From the NCBI GenBank assembly GCA_015233895.1, contig JADFXG010000010.1, positions 57,792 through 121,791 on the forward strand: a DNA stretch of 64,000 bases, in the 5' to 3' direction. Source of the stretch: Nitrospirota bacterium. Its GTDB lineage: Bacteria > Nitrospirota > Thermodesulfovibrionia > Thermodesulfovibrionales > Magnetobacteriaceae. A program made the translations under genes and the position numbers. The notes beneath the pieces were generated by a model. It saw only the letters and a program-made list of their open reading frames with translations, did no database searches and was not told the DNA's origin. Of this stretch, positions 17,512-26,754 are shown in pieces. How positions within the stretch are numbered: the first letter of the stretch is position 1; each line of letters opens with the position of its first letter.

Positions 17512-18900
17512 TTACTCTGGTATCAGAACTCCAACAGTTCTGTTTGTCGGCACAAGGTATTTCTTTGCCACCCTCATGACATCAAGAGCAGTGACCTTAC
17601 TGATTTCCTTAAGGTACTCGTCCTTAAGCCTCCGGTTTCCAAGCATCTCGTACATACCAAGAATTTCAGCCTGAAAGAAAATTGAGTCCTGTCCCATTAT
17701 AAAGGTGGATTCAACCATGTTTTTTGCCTTTTGAAGCTCCCGTTCTGACAGAGGCTCCTCCTTAAGCTTCTCAAGTTCCATATCTAATGCTTTCTCAAAC
17801 TTGTCAACGTCGCCAATATTTTTGGTGGTTCCTCCCACATAAAACAGGTATGGATCAATGTACAGACCGCTGTAGGAGGCAAAGGCGTTAAAAGCAATTC
17901 GCTGTTCCTTTACGAGATCACGGTAAAGGCGTCCACTTTTACCCGACAGCGCTATAGTTAACACATCCACTGCGTAGCTGTCCTTATCAGGCACGGAGGG
18001 CACGTGGTAGGCCATGACAAGATACGGTAGTTTAGCCTGTTTTTTAAGGGTTAAGCGTTTTTCTTCTGTCTGTGGTGGTTCAGTTACAGCCACAGGCTCT
18101 TTGGCCGGACCTCGCTTGATTTTCCCAAAATATCTATTAATCTTTTCCATGATTTTATCAGAGTTAACATCACCGGCAATTATTACAACCGCATTGTCCG
18201 GACTGTAGTACGTCTTATAGTAACGGTAAAGCTCATCGCGGGAAATATTTTCTATTTCTTTCATCCATCCAATTACAGGATTGCCGTAAGGGTGACGTGT
18301 GAAGGCCTTGGCGTTAAGCTTTTCCAACAGGAGGTCCTGCGGGTCGTCGTCGGTCCTCAGTCTGCGTTCCTCCATAACCACCTTTCGTTCCGAGTTGACA
18401 TCCTCCTCTCTTACAAGAAGGTTGGACATCCTGTCAGCCTCCATCTCTACAGAGATGTCTATCCTGTCTGAGGCCACAGTCTGGTAGTACATGGTGTAGT
18501 TTTTCGTTGTGAAGGCGTTGTCAGTGCCGCCGTTTTTCTGGATAAGGTTAGAGAACACCTTAGAGCCATAGTTTTTGGTCCCTTTGAACATCATATGCTC
18601 AAGGAAATGGCTTATACCGGTCTTTCCGGGTTTTTCATTTCTTGATCCAACCCTGTACCACACCTGAAAGGTTGCAATCGGGCTTCTGTGGTCCTCTATG
18701 ATTATTAACTTAAGGCCGTTTGAAAGAGTATATGCTTTTGTGTTGTCTAAGCTTTCTGTGTCTTTAATGTAACCGGATTTCTCACGATTTTCTTCTAAAC
18801 CTGTACATGCAAATAGAGTTAATATAAGAAGGAGCAACGTTATAAAAATGAAAAATTTGTTGCAGGGATTTGACTTATTCAGTTTGTGAATCACTTTCAT
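17512..18900 (-). CDS. M16-family zinc peptidase, lipoprotein
   Basis: 462 residues. A signal sequence ends at lipobox LTLFAC, with the lipidated cysteine at residue 32. The intact zinc site is in GISHFLEHMMFKGT near residue 103, with the downstream glutamate in the following helix. The paired R/Y region appears near the C-terminus. It likely degrades peptides or signal fragments at the periplasmic face. It overlaps the upstream CNNM-type gene by 26 bases and is followed by its inactive partner. Confidence 0.92.
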   Translation of the reverse strand: MKVIHKLNKSNPCNKFFIFITLLLLILTLFACTGLEENREKSGYIKDTESLDNTKAYTLSNGLKLIIIEDHRSPIATFQVWYRVGSRNEKPGKTGISHFLEHMMFKGTKNYGSKVFSNLIQKNGGTDNAFTTKNYTMYYQTVASDRIDISVEMEADRMSNLLVREEDVNSERKVVMEERRLRTDDDPQDLLLEKLNAKAFTRHPYGNPVIGWMKEIENISRDELYRYYKTYYSPDNAVVIIAGDVNSDKIMEKINRYFGKIKRGPAKEPVAVTEPPQTEEKRLTLKKQAKLPYLVMAYHVPSVPDKDSYAVDVLTIALSGKSGRLYRDLVKEQRIAFNAFASYSGLYIDPYLFYVGGTTKNIGDVDKFEKALDMELEKLKEEPLSERELQKAKNMVESTFIMGQDSIFFQAEILGMYEMLGNRRLKDEYLKEISKVTALDVMRVAKKYLVPTNRTVGVLIPE

Positions 18901-20200
18901 TGATCACCTCTTGTTTTTTAGTCAGTTCGATTTTAACTTTGGCTACCCTTGTGTGAACAACCTCAACGACTGTGAGTTTCATATCGGGCAGCTCGATTGT
19001 CTCGCCGCATTTGGGAATTTTCTGAAGAGTGGTCAGAACAAACCCGGCAAGCGTGTCATATTGCGGAGACTCGGGAAGTTCTATCTCATAGTCGTCTTTT
19101 AAGTCCCTGATGTTAATAGAAGCATAGACAATGTAGGTGCTGTTGCCTAACTCTATTACAGGCTGTTCTGTGTCGTGCTCGTCTCTGATTTCCCCTACAA
19201 TTTCCTCAAGGAGGTCTTCAATTGTGACAATTCCTGTTACAAGTCCATGTTCATTAACAGCTATAGCCATGTGCATGCGTTTTCTTCTCATATCTGCCAA
19301 AAGCGTGCTTATCATGAGGGTCTCAGGTACATAAAAAGGCGGCCTTAGTAACTTCCTAAGATGTATCTCCCGATGTTTTGAGAGCATATTACAGACGTCT
19401 TTTGTGTGAATAATGCCAAGTATGTTATTTATCTCTTTACTATAGACAGGGTAACGTGAGTACTGCTCCTCGTAAATCCTGGCAAGGACGCTCTCAAGCG
19501 GATCATCAAGGGACAGTGCCACTACCTGGCCTGTGGGCACCATGACCTCCTTGACCGATATATCGGTAAACTCAAACACGCTTTGAATAAGCTCCTGTTC
19601 GGTCAGTTCAAAAATTCCCCTTTCTTTACCCTCCTTAATGAGCAGCTTTATCTCCTCCTGAGATATTAATGCCCTGTCCATAAAGGCGGTTTTACCAAAT
19701 GGTTTTAGAAGCAGGTTGGTGCTGGCAGAGAGCACGTTAACTACAATTGAGCTTATTTTAGAAAATGTTGCGATAGGCTTAGCCACAAAAAGGGCTACTT
19801 TTTCCGGAAACATAAGGGCAATGGATTTGGGAACTAATTCGCCTAAAATCAAAGTCAGATATGATGTCACACAGATGACGCTACCAATAGCCAGAGGTTC
19901 TGCCCACCCTGATATAATCTGAATTGGCACATCTGCAATCACAGGCTTAAGAGCTTTTATAGCCAACACACCGCCTAATGAGGAGGCCACAGCCCCGCCT
20001 ATTGTGACGCCCACCTGAACTGTTGCAAGAAATCTGTTTGGATTTTCTATTAGAGTGAGCAAAGTCTTTGCTGACCTTCCGCCCTCCTTAGCAACAGTCT
20101 CTATCCTTGCTTTACGAGAGGTAACTACTGCTATTTCAGCGCTGGCAAAAAAGCCGCTGAATATTATAAACACTAAGACTAATAATATTTCTATCCACAT
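18875..20200 (-). CDS. CNNM/CorC (hemolysin-family) membrane protein with CBS domains
   Basis: 441 residues. The N-terminal half is a CNNM (DUF21) transmembrane domain with several hydrophobic helices and the GFFASAEIAVVTSRKAR signature. Two CBS domains follow at about 205-330 (PTGQVVALSLDDPLES and EHGLVTGIVTIEDLLEEI), then a CorC/HlyC transporter-associated domain to the end. Homologues transport or regulate magnesium or other divalent cations. It heads an operon with the M16 peptidases and panC, with no obvious functional link. Confidence 0.9.
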   Translation of the reverse strand: MWIEILLVLVFIIFSGFFASAEIAVVTSRKARIETVAKEGGRSAKTLLTLIENPNRFLATVQVGVTIGGAVASSLGGVLAIKALKPVIADVPIQIISGWAEPLAIGSVICVTSYLTLILGELVPKSIALMFPEKVALFVAKPIATFSKISSIVVNVLSASTNLLLKPFGKTAFMDRALISQEEIKLLIKEGKERGIFELTEQELIQSVFEFTDISVKEVMVPTGQVVALSLDDPLESVLARIYEEQYSRYPVYSKEINNILGIIHTKDVCNMLSKHREIHLRKLLRPPFYVPETLMISTLLADMRRKRMHMAIAVNEHGLVTGIVTIEDLLEEIVGEIRDEHDTEQPVIELGNSTYIVYASINIRDLKDDYEIELPESPQYDTLAGFVLTTLQKIPKCGETIELPDMKLTVVEVVHTRVAKVKIELTKKQEVINESDSQTE

Positions 20201-20607
20201 ATCAGAACTTTAATCACGCTCCCCGGTATAAAAACCGCTCCGGTATAAAAACTGAACCGGTATAACAACCGCTTTTGCCAGTTAGATACAAACAGAGCTT
20301 TCATTGTCAAATCATTCTTGTCTGAGTGCCGCCGCCCCTGCACTTTGTTGTTAAATTATAGCCAGCGGATCTATCTCCGGCACATGCACTGTGTGAGCCA
20401 CCACAGGGTTATTATAAACTTATGTCAAAGAAAAATCCATAATTTTTTAGTGGCATGGCTGACCCATGCCGGATAATTAGAAAATACTAAAAAAAATAAT
20501 TTTTTTTTAATTAAAATATTTTATAATGCTATTGACGTGTGGGAAATGTGTATTCCTTTGCAAGGCCATGGGAATTATGATTGGAAACAATAAATGAGGA
20601 AATATAA
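20201..20607. other. 407-base intergenic region between divergent genes
   Basis: No gene is visible. Near 20220-20275 the unit CCGGTATAAAAAC or a close variant repeats three times. At 20452-20470 GGCATGG pairs with CCATGCC around a five-base loop. A poly-A/T stretch at 20490-20520 ends in TATAAT at 20522, a possible -10 for the downstream MBL-fold gene, though I see no good -35. The rest has no feature I can support. Confidence 0.4.
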
Positions 20608-21447
20608 ATGCTGATAAGATGCTGGGGTTCAAGAGGTTCGATACCGGTATCAGGTAAGGAATATCTGAAATATGGGGGGGATACGACCTGCATCGAAATT
20701 ATGACAGACAGCGGTGAAAGGTTAATAATTGATACTGGCTCTGGAATCAGAGAGTTAGGCAAAAAAATGATTGACGAAAATCAAACAAGGTTTCATATTT
20801 TCTTTACCCATTTTCACTGGGACCACATCATGGGGTTTCCTTTTTTCAGGCCGATCTACAAAGAGGGTACGCAAATTGATTTTTATGGATGCGTGTTTAC
20901 TAAGGAAACTATAGAGGAGATGATCTCAAAGACCATGGTGTCGCCAAATTTCCCTGTTAATTTTAATGAGGTAAAAGCTGAGTTTAAATATACTGATCTT
21001 TGTAGCGGCACTTTTCAAATAAACTCAATGACTATAACCCCAATTCATCTCAGTCATCCAAACAAAGGACTTGGTTATAAATTTCAGGAAAACGGCAAAA
21101 CTTTTGTATTCATAACAGATAATGAGCTGCGGTATAAACAACCCGGAGGGCTGGATTATAAGGACTATATGGAATTTTCAAAAGGGGCGGACTTGCTTTA
21201 CCATGACTCAGAATACATCGAGGAGGAGTACGCTGAAAAGATAACTTGGGGACATTCCATATACACTGATTCGCTTAAGCTTGCCATAGAGGCCAATGTG
21301 AAAAGCTTCGGTTTATTCCACCATAATCAAAACAGAACAGACGATGAAATAGACGCTATGGTTGAAAATTGCCGGGCACACATAAAAAAAAATAATTCCT
21401 CTACCACTTGCTTTGCCGTGGAAAAAGGCAGCGAAGTAGAGCTGTAA
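20608..21447 (+). CDS. MBL-fold metallo-hydrolase (phosphodiesterase-like)
   Basis: 279 residues with the beta-lactamase fold. It starts LIRCWGSRGSIPVSG, which resembles RNase Z/cyclic phosphodiesterase-like members, and carries the two-metal motif THFHWDH near residue 69, IHLSHPN, ITDNEL and a late FGLFHHNQ. The early GGDTTC region is typical of PDEase-type proteins. No signal peptide. Substrate is not known; a cyclic nucleotide or RNA-related phosphodiester is plausible. GAGGA lies before the ATG. Confidence 0.88.
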   Translation: MLIRCWGSRGSIPVSGKEYLKYGGDTTCIEIMTDSGERLIIDTGSGIRELGKKMIDENQTRFHIFFTHFHWDHIMGFPFFRPIYKEGTQIDFYGCVFTKETIEEMISKTMVSPNFPVNFNEVKAEFKYTDLCSGTFQINSMTITPIHLSHPNKGLGYKFQENGKTFVFITDNELRYKQPGGLDYKDYMEFSKGADLLYHDSEYIEEEYAEKITWGHSIYTDSLKLAIEANVKSFGLFHHNQNRTDDEIDAMVENCRAHIKKNNSSTTCFAVEKGSEVEL

Positions 21448-21630
21448 TAGAATTCAGTAAGATTTTCTTACGTCCTTTACAAAGAAATTATTATTTATCC
21501 GCACGTGTTATAAAAAAAACATATGAATTACCTACCCAAAAAAAACGTTCTAACTGGGAACTGCGCTGTTAGAGAGGTATGATAGGAAAAAAGGACACCA
21601 AAGTCACTCTACTTGGCATTAATAAATGAC

Positions 21631-21660
21631 TTGACAAATTTAGATTATGCCATTTATTAT
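21631..21660 (+). promoter_or_regulatory. sigma-70-type promoter of the secreted-protein pair
   Basis: TTGACA is followed, after 18 bases, by TATTAT. Transcription would begin near 21667 and produce a leader of about 125 bases before the start at 21791. The leader is long enough for control at the RNA level, but I recognise no known riboswitch in it. Confidence 0.5.
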
Positions 21661-21790
21661 TGAAGTGGGCGATGGGTGTATTCTTAGACTTCTACTACTT
21701 TGGTGGCATCCTCTAAAAAGATGTCTGTTGTTATGCGGCAACGATGTGAGGGTGATTATTAACAAAACAGTTTTAGGAGGAAAACACTGG

Positions 21791-22777
21791 ATGGTTAAAA
21801 GAATTGAGGAGTACGTAAAAGGTAATTTTACTGCGCCTGCTGCAATATTTAATCCTATTTATATTTTGGCTTTTCTATTTATGCTGATAATGGCTTTTCG
21901 CTTAGTGCCTATCGGTACTGATGCGTACAGTTATTTTACAGCTAAGAGAATAGGATATGAGCACAATGCAAAAGAAAATGTTGGTGCACAACTGCCTGGG
22001 CCTGGCTTTAGAGGAGGCGGAGGAAAAAACTATTATGCAGCGTTTTCAGGAGCCACATCAACTAGTGCACTGTATATATTTAAAAACGGTTTCGGCGATG
22101 GCACTGTAACGGCAAACACAGGCACTATAAGTTGGACAGGGCCAAAAGGAATTCTCAGATCACAGACTACAGGTGCACAGATTACACTAACTGCAACGGC
22201 TTCGTCTCAGTCAATCTTTTCGTCATGGAGCGGGTGTAACTCTCTTAGTGGGAATCAATGCACTGTAAATTTTGCACCCAGTGCTATGGTGACAACTAAT
22301 TTCAATGAGTCATCATTAGGAACTGCTGCAAAAACCGTCAAATACCAATTGCCATTCTTACATTCCGATACAAACAACGTTGTTTACTGCTTTCTCTCAA
22401 ACTCCATATCTACAGAAGTAAATGTTGGTTTTCAGGTAACCAGCAGCGCAGCAGCGCCCACTTTGGGTATGACGTCATTTAGCTCAACTGTTGGTGGAGG
22501 TATAACTAGAATGATCCGGTTTAATGGTCAGTCCGTGTACTTAAACATCGGAACAACAGATGTGAGTATAAATTTAGCTCAAGATGTTGGAACTTCTAAT
22601 GCCTATGGTGGTACGCTTAGGGTTGTTTCAACCACCGGAGAAGATGTCAACTGCAAAAGCGTAGGCTTGTCGTGTTTTCAGGGAACAACAAGTCCTAAGA
22701 GGAATATTGCTGGCTATCTGTGTGTGGATGACAGCACCTCAGGCCCCGGCGGCTTAAGGAATTTAGCAGACTTCTAA
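21791..22777 (+). CDS. secreted or membrane-anchored protein with InlB-like repeat and novel C-terminal domain
   Basis: 328 residues from an ATG with AGGAGG ten bases upstream; a longer in-frame extension to 21647 lacks a ribosome binding site. A hydrophobic segment (YILAFLFMLIMAFRLVPIG) near residue 30 is an anchor or signal. Residues about 95-175 resemble a bacterial InlB B-like repeat (GDGTVTANTGTISW, FSSWSGC). Residues about 185-328 share a domain with the next gene, ending in CFQGTTSPKRN, GYLC and DDSTSGPGG. I do not recognise this domain. Cysteines at matching positions suggest disulfides outside the cell. Confidence 0.75.
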   Translation: MVKRIEEYVKGNFTAPAAIFNPIYILAFLFMLIMAFRLVPIGTDAYSYFTAKRIGYEHNAKENVGAQLPGPGFRGGGGKNYYAAFSGATSTSALYIFKNGFGDGTVTANTGTISWTGPKGILRSQTTGAQITLTATASSQSIFSSWSGCNSLSGNQCTVNFAPSAMVTTNFNESSLGTAAKTVKYQLPFLHSDTNNVVYCFLSNSISTEVNVGFQVTSSAAAPTLGMTSFSSTVGGGITRMIRFNGQSVYLNIGTTDVSINLAQDVGTSNAYGGTLRVVSTTGEDVNCKSVGLSCFQGTTSPKRNIAGYLCVDDSTSGPGGLRNLADF

Positions 22778-22801
22778 GAATTAATTAAAGGAGATACCAA
22801 T

Positions 22802-23344
22802 ATGAAGATTAAAAACATCGCAATTGGGGCTATAGCAGTCCTGTGTGTTTCAATGTTTGTTGCCGTAAGTGGCATAAGTGTAACCAATGTTAATGCTGCC
22901 TCAAACACTTACTACTATATGCCGTATTTCCACACTAATCAAGGCAATGTTGTTTACTGTTACCTGTCAAATGCATCTAATTATGCAGTTACTATATCTG
23001 TATCCGTAACAAGTGCAGCCACTGCTCCGACAACAAATGTGAGTACTTTCACTACTACTTTAGGAAGGGGTATCAGCCAGATGATTTCTTTTTCCGGACA
23101 AAACATCACATTTGGTAGCGAGACAAAGGATATAAGCACTCAAACAGGTGGCACAGGCAACTCACTCACTGCATATGGTCTCAGGCTTACTTTAGCCTCA
23201 ACCGGCAGCGACCTTAACTGTAAAAATATGACCATGGCATGCTTTCAGGGAACTACAAGCCCTAAACGTAACGTGCTGGGCTACATCTGTGAGGACGACA
23301 GCACCTCAGGCCCTGGCGGCAATAAGAATGTACTTGGATTCTAA
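22802..23344 (+). CDS. secreted protein of the same unrecognised family
   Basis: 180 residues with a signal peptide (AIGAIAVLCVSMFVAVSG) and a mature part homologous to the C-terminal domain of the gene just upstream: NVVYCYLSN near residue 40, MACFQGTTSPKRN, GYICEDDSTSGPGG at the end. AAAGGAG precedes the ATG, which lies 24 bases after the upstream stop, so the two form an operon from a tandem duplication. Four cysteines are conserved between the paralogues. Function is unknown; a cell-surface or matrix role fits secretion and the Ser/Thr-rich composition. Confidence 0.78.
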   Translation: MKIKNIAIGAIAVLCVSMFVAVSGISVTNVNAASNTYYYMPYFHTNQGNVVYCYLSNASNYAVTISVSVTSAATAPTTNVSTFTTTLGRGISQMISFSGQNITFGSETKDISTQTGGTGNSLTAYGLRLTLASTGSDLNCKNMTMACFQGTTSPKRNVLGYICEDDSTSGPGGNKNVLGF

Positions 23345-23469
23345 TTATGTCACATTCTCAGACTTAAAACTTAAATCTCTTTGGGTTTTATTCCATAAGT
23401 CCGAACCGTGACTTAGTATAGACCTGCCTTGTTGATAAAGAAGCAGCCGTTTTGTTAGAATTGTCAGTT

Positions 23470-24249
23470 ATGGAAGACATTGTAAATAACATAAGGTCTT
23501 GTGCTTTGATAACGGGCAGTTCCCGTGGAATTGGGCGGGCAATAGCCTTTAGGTTTGCCAAAAGCGGAGTAGATGTGGCCGTTAACTATTCCCGCGAGGG
23601 TGGAAAGTCCGAAAGTGCCGCCGAGGCGCTTGTTGAGGAATTCAAATCGCTGGGAGTTAATGCAGTTTCAATAAAAGCTGATATTTCTAAAAAAGACGAG
23701 GTTAAATATCTGATTGCTGAAACCATCAGCAATTTAGGCCGTCTTGACTATCTTGTTTTAAACGCAGCAAAGGCACCGTTTAAGCCGATTGAGAAGCTTT
23801 TTGAACGGGAGCTAAATGATCTTGTCAGAACTAATTATATGGGTAACATTTTCTGTGTCCAGGAGGCACTTAGCCATTTAGAGGCAGCCAGCGGAAAAAT
23901 AGTTTTTATATCAAGTCTGGGCAGTAAGTACTACAATGCAAGCTACCCGCTTGGCAGCATGAAGGCGGCTATGGAGGCTGTGGTCAGGGATTTATCTGAA
24001 ACGCTATCCAAAAGAGGAATATCTGTAAATGCCGTTTCAGGCGGAATCGTGAAGACCGATTCATTTAAAGTGCTTAGACAGTACGTTGAGGGTCTTGACA
24101 TGATGCCGGAGTCGTTTTTTGTTACCCCTGAGGAAATTGCAGATGTCGTGTATTTTCTGTGCAGCGGCCAGAGCCGCGGCATATCGGGGCAAACAATAAT
24201 AGTTGACCGCGGTATGAGCAACAGCCTGTTCAGAAACTTTACAAAATAA
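23470..24249 (+). CDS. SDR-family reductase, FabL-like
   Basis: 259 residues with NAD(P)-binding TGSSRGIGRAIA near residue 17 and the Rossmann order typical of SDRs. VFISSLGS, VNAVSGG and GQTIIVDRG resemble enoyl-ACP reductase FabL rather than FabG. The tyrosine-lysine pair is SYPLGSMK, spaced one residue closer than in FabL or FabI, so the active site may differ. A longer TTG start at 23452 is possible; neither start has a strong ribosome binding site. With the following ACP and ketosynthase it forms a small acyl-chain module. Confidence 0.82.
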   Translation: MEDIVNNIRSCALITGSSRGIGRAIAFRFAKSGVDVAVNYSREGGKSESAAEALVEEFKSLGVNAVSIKADISKKDEVKYLIAETISNLGRLDYLVLNAAKAPFKPIEKLFERELNDLVRTNYMGNIFCVQEALSHLEAASGKIVFISSLGSKYYNASYPLGSMKAAMEAVVRDLSETLSKRGISVNAVSGGIVKTDSFKVLRQYVEGLDMMPESFFVTPEEIADVVYFLCSGQSRGISGQTIIVDRGMSNSLFRNFTK

Positions 24250-24280
24250 TATATAAATATAAGCAGAAGGAGATGACCTT

Positions 24281-24868
24281 ATGAAACAAAACATGATACC
24301 CTTTGAACGGGTAATAGAGGAGATGAAAACAGCAATATCGGACACTCTGACGATAGACAAAGAGAAAATTACTCCGGATAGCTCTCTGATAAAAGACCTT
24401 GGAGCCGAGTCACTGGACTTTCTTGACATCAATTACCGTCTTGAGCAGGCGTTTGGGATAAAGATGGCACGCCACTTCATAATAGAGCACATAGAGGAGA
24501 TGTTTGGAGAGGGCACGGCGGTTGACTCTAACGGCCAACTTACCGAAACTGCCGTTAAGCTCATGAAGATACGTCTGTCTGCCGGAAAGGAGGCTGGGGA
24601 GAGTTTCGATGAACTCACTCCGGGTATGGATATGGATGCACTGCCAGCAATGGTGACCGTAAAGTCAATGTCAATGGCAGTTATGGATATTTTGGATTCT
24701 CTGCCTGAAAAGTGTCCGGCCTGTGGCGCATCAAGCTGGAAAACTGAGGACGGCACACATGTAATATGCGGTGGTTGCAGTGCCGAGGCGCCTTATGAAA
24801 ACGGCGATGATCTCATTAAAAACTGGCTTGAAAAAACCCAAAAAGACCATAACATTATTAAATCCTGA
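24281..24868 (+). CDS. acyl carrier protein fused to a C-terminal zinc ribbon
   Basis: 195 residues. Residues about 8-85 form an acyl carrier domain with the phosphopantetheine serine in DLGAESLDFLDI. A linker of about 55 residues follows. A C-terminal ribbon has CPAC and CGGC pairs (about residues 147-170), enough to bind one zinc. Ordinary ACPs are about 80 residues and lack the ribbon. AGAAGGAGATGA precedes the ATG. The ketosynthase starts four bases after its stop. The holo-ACP synthase at 41.2 kb could load it. Confidence 0.85.
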   Translation: MKQNMIPFERVIEEMKTAISDTLTIDKEKITPDSSLIKDLGAESLDFLDINYRLEQAFGIKMARHFIIEHIEEMFGEGTAVDSNGQLTETAVKLMKIRLSAGKEAGESFDELTPGMDMDALPAMVTVKSMSMAVMDILDSLPEKCPACGASSWKTEDGTHVICGGCSAEAPYENGDDLIKNWLEKTQKDHNIIKS

Positions 24869-24871
24869 AAT

Positions 24872-26176
24872 ATGAACACAGAGCACAAAAAGCGCCGGAT
24901 TGTTGTTACCGGTTATGGCATGATAACTCCGCTTGGAGTCACTGCTAATGAAACGTTTGAAAATGCACTTCAGGGGCGATCCGGAATAAGAGAAATCACC
25001 AATTTTGATACAAGAGGGCTCCCTTGTACGGTTGGCGGTGAGGTTAACGGTTCATGGAACGTAAACATTAAGGACATCAACAGTGAAATAGATGTTAAAC
25101 GGCTTGAAAAATATGTGACAAGAGGCTCAAGGTTTATGATAGGAGCCACTGATGAGGCACTTAAGAGAGCTAAGTTAAGCGCTAAAACCATACCGGAGAG
25201 CGCAGGGGTCGCTCTTGGTTTTCACGGTGAAAATCCGGTGGTTAGCGACATGGTGTTTCTGCACAGGTTTTATGACGGTAAAGGCGGATGGGATATTGAA
25301 GGGCTTAGAAACAAAGGCGGATATTCGTATTTTAACTTCTTCAGGCGAAAATCAGACGTGGGTTCAACGTTGCTTTCTGCGCTGTTTAACTGTAAGGGGC
25401 CTAACCTTGCCATAGCAAGCGCCTGTGCCGCTGGCTCTCAGGCCATAGGCGAGGCCTGTGCGATTATAAAGTCAGGTGCCACGGATGTTATGATAGCCGG
25501 CGGGTGTGAGTCTTCGCTGAATTTTACCGGATTTATCGGTTTTGTTCTTATAAAGGCATTGGTTGAAAAATATTCGTCACCGGAGAAGGCGTCACGTCCG
25601 TTTGACAGAAAGAGAAACGGTTTTGTTATGTCTGAGGGTGCGGGTGCAGTAATTTTAGAAGAGCTTAGCCACGCTAAAAAGCGTGGTGCTGACATTTATG
25701 CTGAAATCAAAGGTTTTGGCTCCTCTGCCGATGCCTACAGGATAACCGATATGCACCCAAAAGGGGAGGGCGCTGTAATTGCCATGCGGGCAGCCCTTGA
25801 GGATGCCTCACTTACCCCCGCAGATATTGAATATATAAATGCCCACGGCACATCCACTCTTCAAAACGACGCCACCGAAACCGTGGCTATTAAAGAGGTG
25901 TTTGGCTCCCTTGCTGACAGCGTTCTGATAAGCTCGAATAAATCAATGCTTGGACACACTATAGCCGCGGCAGGAGCAATTGAGTGTGTTCTCAGCATAA
26001 TGGGTATCAATAGTTCAACTATACTTCCTACGATTAACTACGAATTCCCTGACCCCAAGTGCAACCTCAACTACGTGCCCAATACCGCTTTAGAGCGGCA
26101 GCATAGCTATGTACTTTCCAATTCCTTTGGCTTTGGCGGCCAAAACGCCTCTCTGTGTATCGGTGCTACCGATTAA
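24872..26176 (+). CDS. beta-ketoacyl-ACP synthase (KAS II type)
   Basis: 434 residues with the full Cys-His-His triad: ASACAAGSQAIGEA, NAHGTSTLQND and SNKSMLGHTIAAAG. RRIVVTGYGMITPLGVT is the usual FabF start. It carries out decarboxylative chain elongation on ACP. It is slightly longer than FabF (about 410), with an insert around residues 100-160. Its neighbours are an SDR reductase and a fused ACP, but no malonyl transferase or dehydratase, so it probably works with core fatty-acid enzymes on a special acyl chain. Confidence 0.93.
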   Translation: MNTEHKKRRIVVTGYGMITPLGVTANETFENALQGRSGIREITNFDTRGLPCTVGGEVNGSWNVNIKDINSEIDVKRLEKYVTRGSRFMIGATDEALKRAKLSAKTIPESAGVALGFHGENPVVSDMVFLHRFYDGKGGWDIEGLRNKGGYSYFNFFRRKSDVGSTLLSALFNCKGPNLAIASACAAGSQAIGEACAIIKSGATDVMIAGGCESSLNFTGFIGFVLIKALVEKYSSPEKASRPFDRKRNGFVMSEGAGAVILEELSHAKKRGADIYAEIKGFGSSADAYRITDMHPKGEGAVIAMRAALEDASLTPADIEYINAHGTSTLQNDATETVAIKEVFGSLADSVLISSNKSMLGHTIAAAGAIECVLSIMGINSSTILPTINYEFPDPKCNLNYVPNTALERQHSYVLSNSFGFGGQNASLCIGATD

Positions 26177-26205
26177 TTATATAATACGGCGGAAGTTGTC
26201 TTGTC

Positions 26206-26754
26206 TTAGATAAATCTCTTTGCCAGTTCAAACAGTCCGAAGAGTTTCAGGTCTATATACGTGCTTTCATTTTCAAGGGCATAGGCATTTTCGTAAAAGT
26301 TCTTCACAGGTAGGGTGATGATTTCAATTTCCTCTCCGAGGTCAAGGTTCTGGCCGGATGTTTTTTCAGCATCCACAGCAACAAAAACAGTCAGCACCTC
26401 AGTTGAAGCTCCGGCAGAGAGAGGGCCGGTTGCTATTAATTCCATTACAGGCGCGCTGTAGCCTGTCTCCTCAAGGAGTTCCCTGTGCGCTACTTCTATC
26501 AGTGATTCTCCTCCTTTGTCGCTTAAACCGGCTGGAAATTCTATTACGTATTTTTCCACAGGGGGCCTGAATTGTTTTATAGCCACCACCTGTCCGTCTT
26601 TGGTAAATGGCACAACTGCTATGATGCCGTTACAGTTTTGCCGCTTAAATGCCTCCCATATAAACTTCTCACCCTTTGCATTTTTTAATTCAATTAAAAC
26701 TGTCTTTAAAAATTTACCCGTCCATACTGTTTTTTTGTCTGTTATTTCAGGCAT
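26206..26754 (-). CDS. Nudix hydrolase, ADP-ribose pyrophosphatase-like
   Basis: 182 residues. The Nudix box reads PAGLSDKGGESLIEVAHREL followed by LEETGY, with one extra residue compared with the usual G-x5-E spacing. The order of strands around it (FRPPVEKYVIEFPAG) is that of ADP-ribose pyrophosphatases, which hydrolyse ADP-ribose to AMP and ribose phosphate. It overlaps the futalosine hydrolase gene by 13 bases, which suggests joint expression, and is convergent with the ketosynthase gene. Confidence 0.88.
   Translation of the reverse strand: MPEITDKKTVWTGKFLKTVLIELKNAKGEKFIWEAFKRQNCNGIIAVVPFTKDGQVVAIKQFRPPVEKYVIEFPAGLSDKGGESLIEVAHRELLEETGYSAPVMELIATGPLSAGASTEVLTVFVAVDAEKTSGQNLDLGEEIEIITLPVKNFYENAYALENESTYIDLKLFGLFELAKRFI

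Noticed and set aside
21647..21790. N-terminal extension of the first secreted protein
   Set aside because: There is no ribosome binding site, the extension overlaps the likely -10 box, and a strong AGGAGG precedes the internal ATG.
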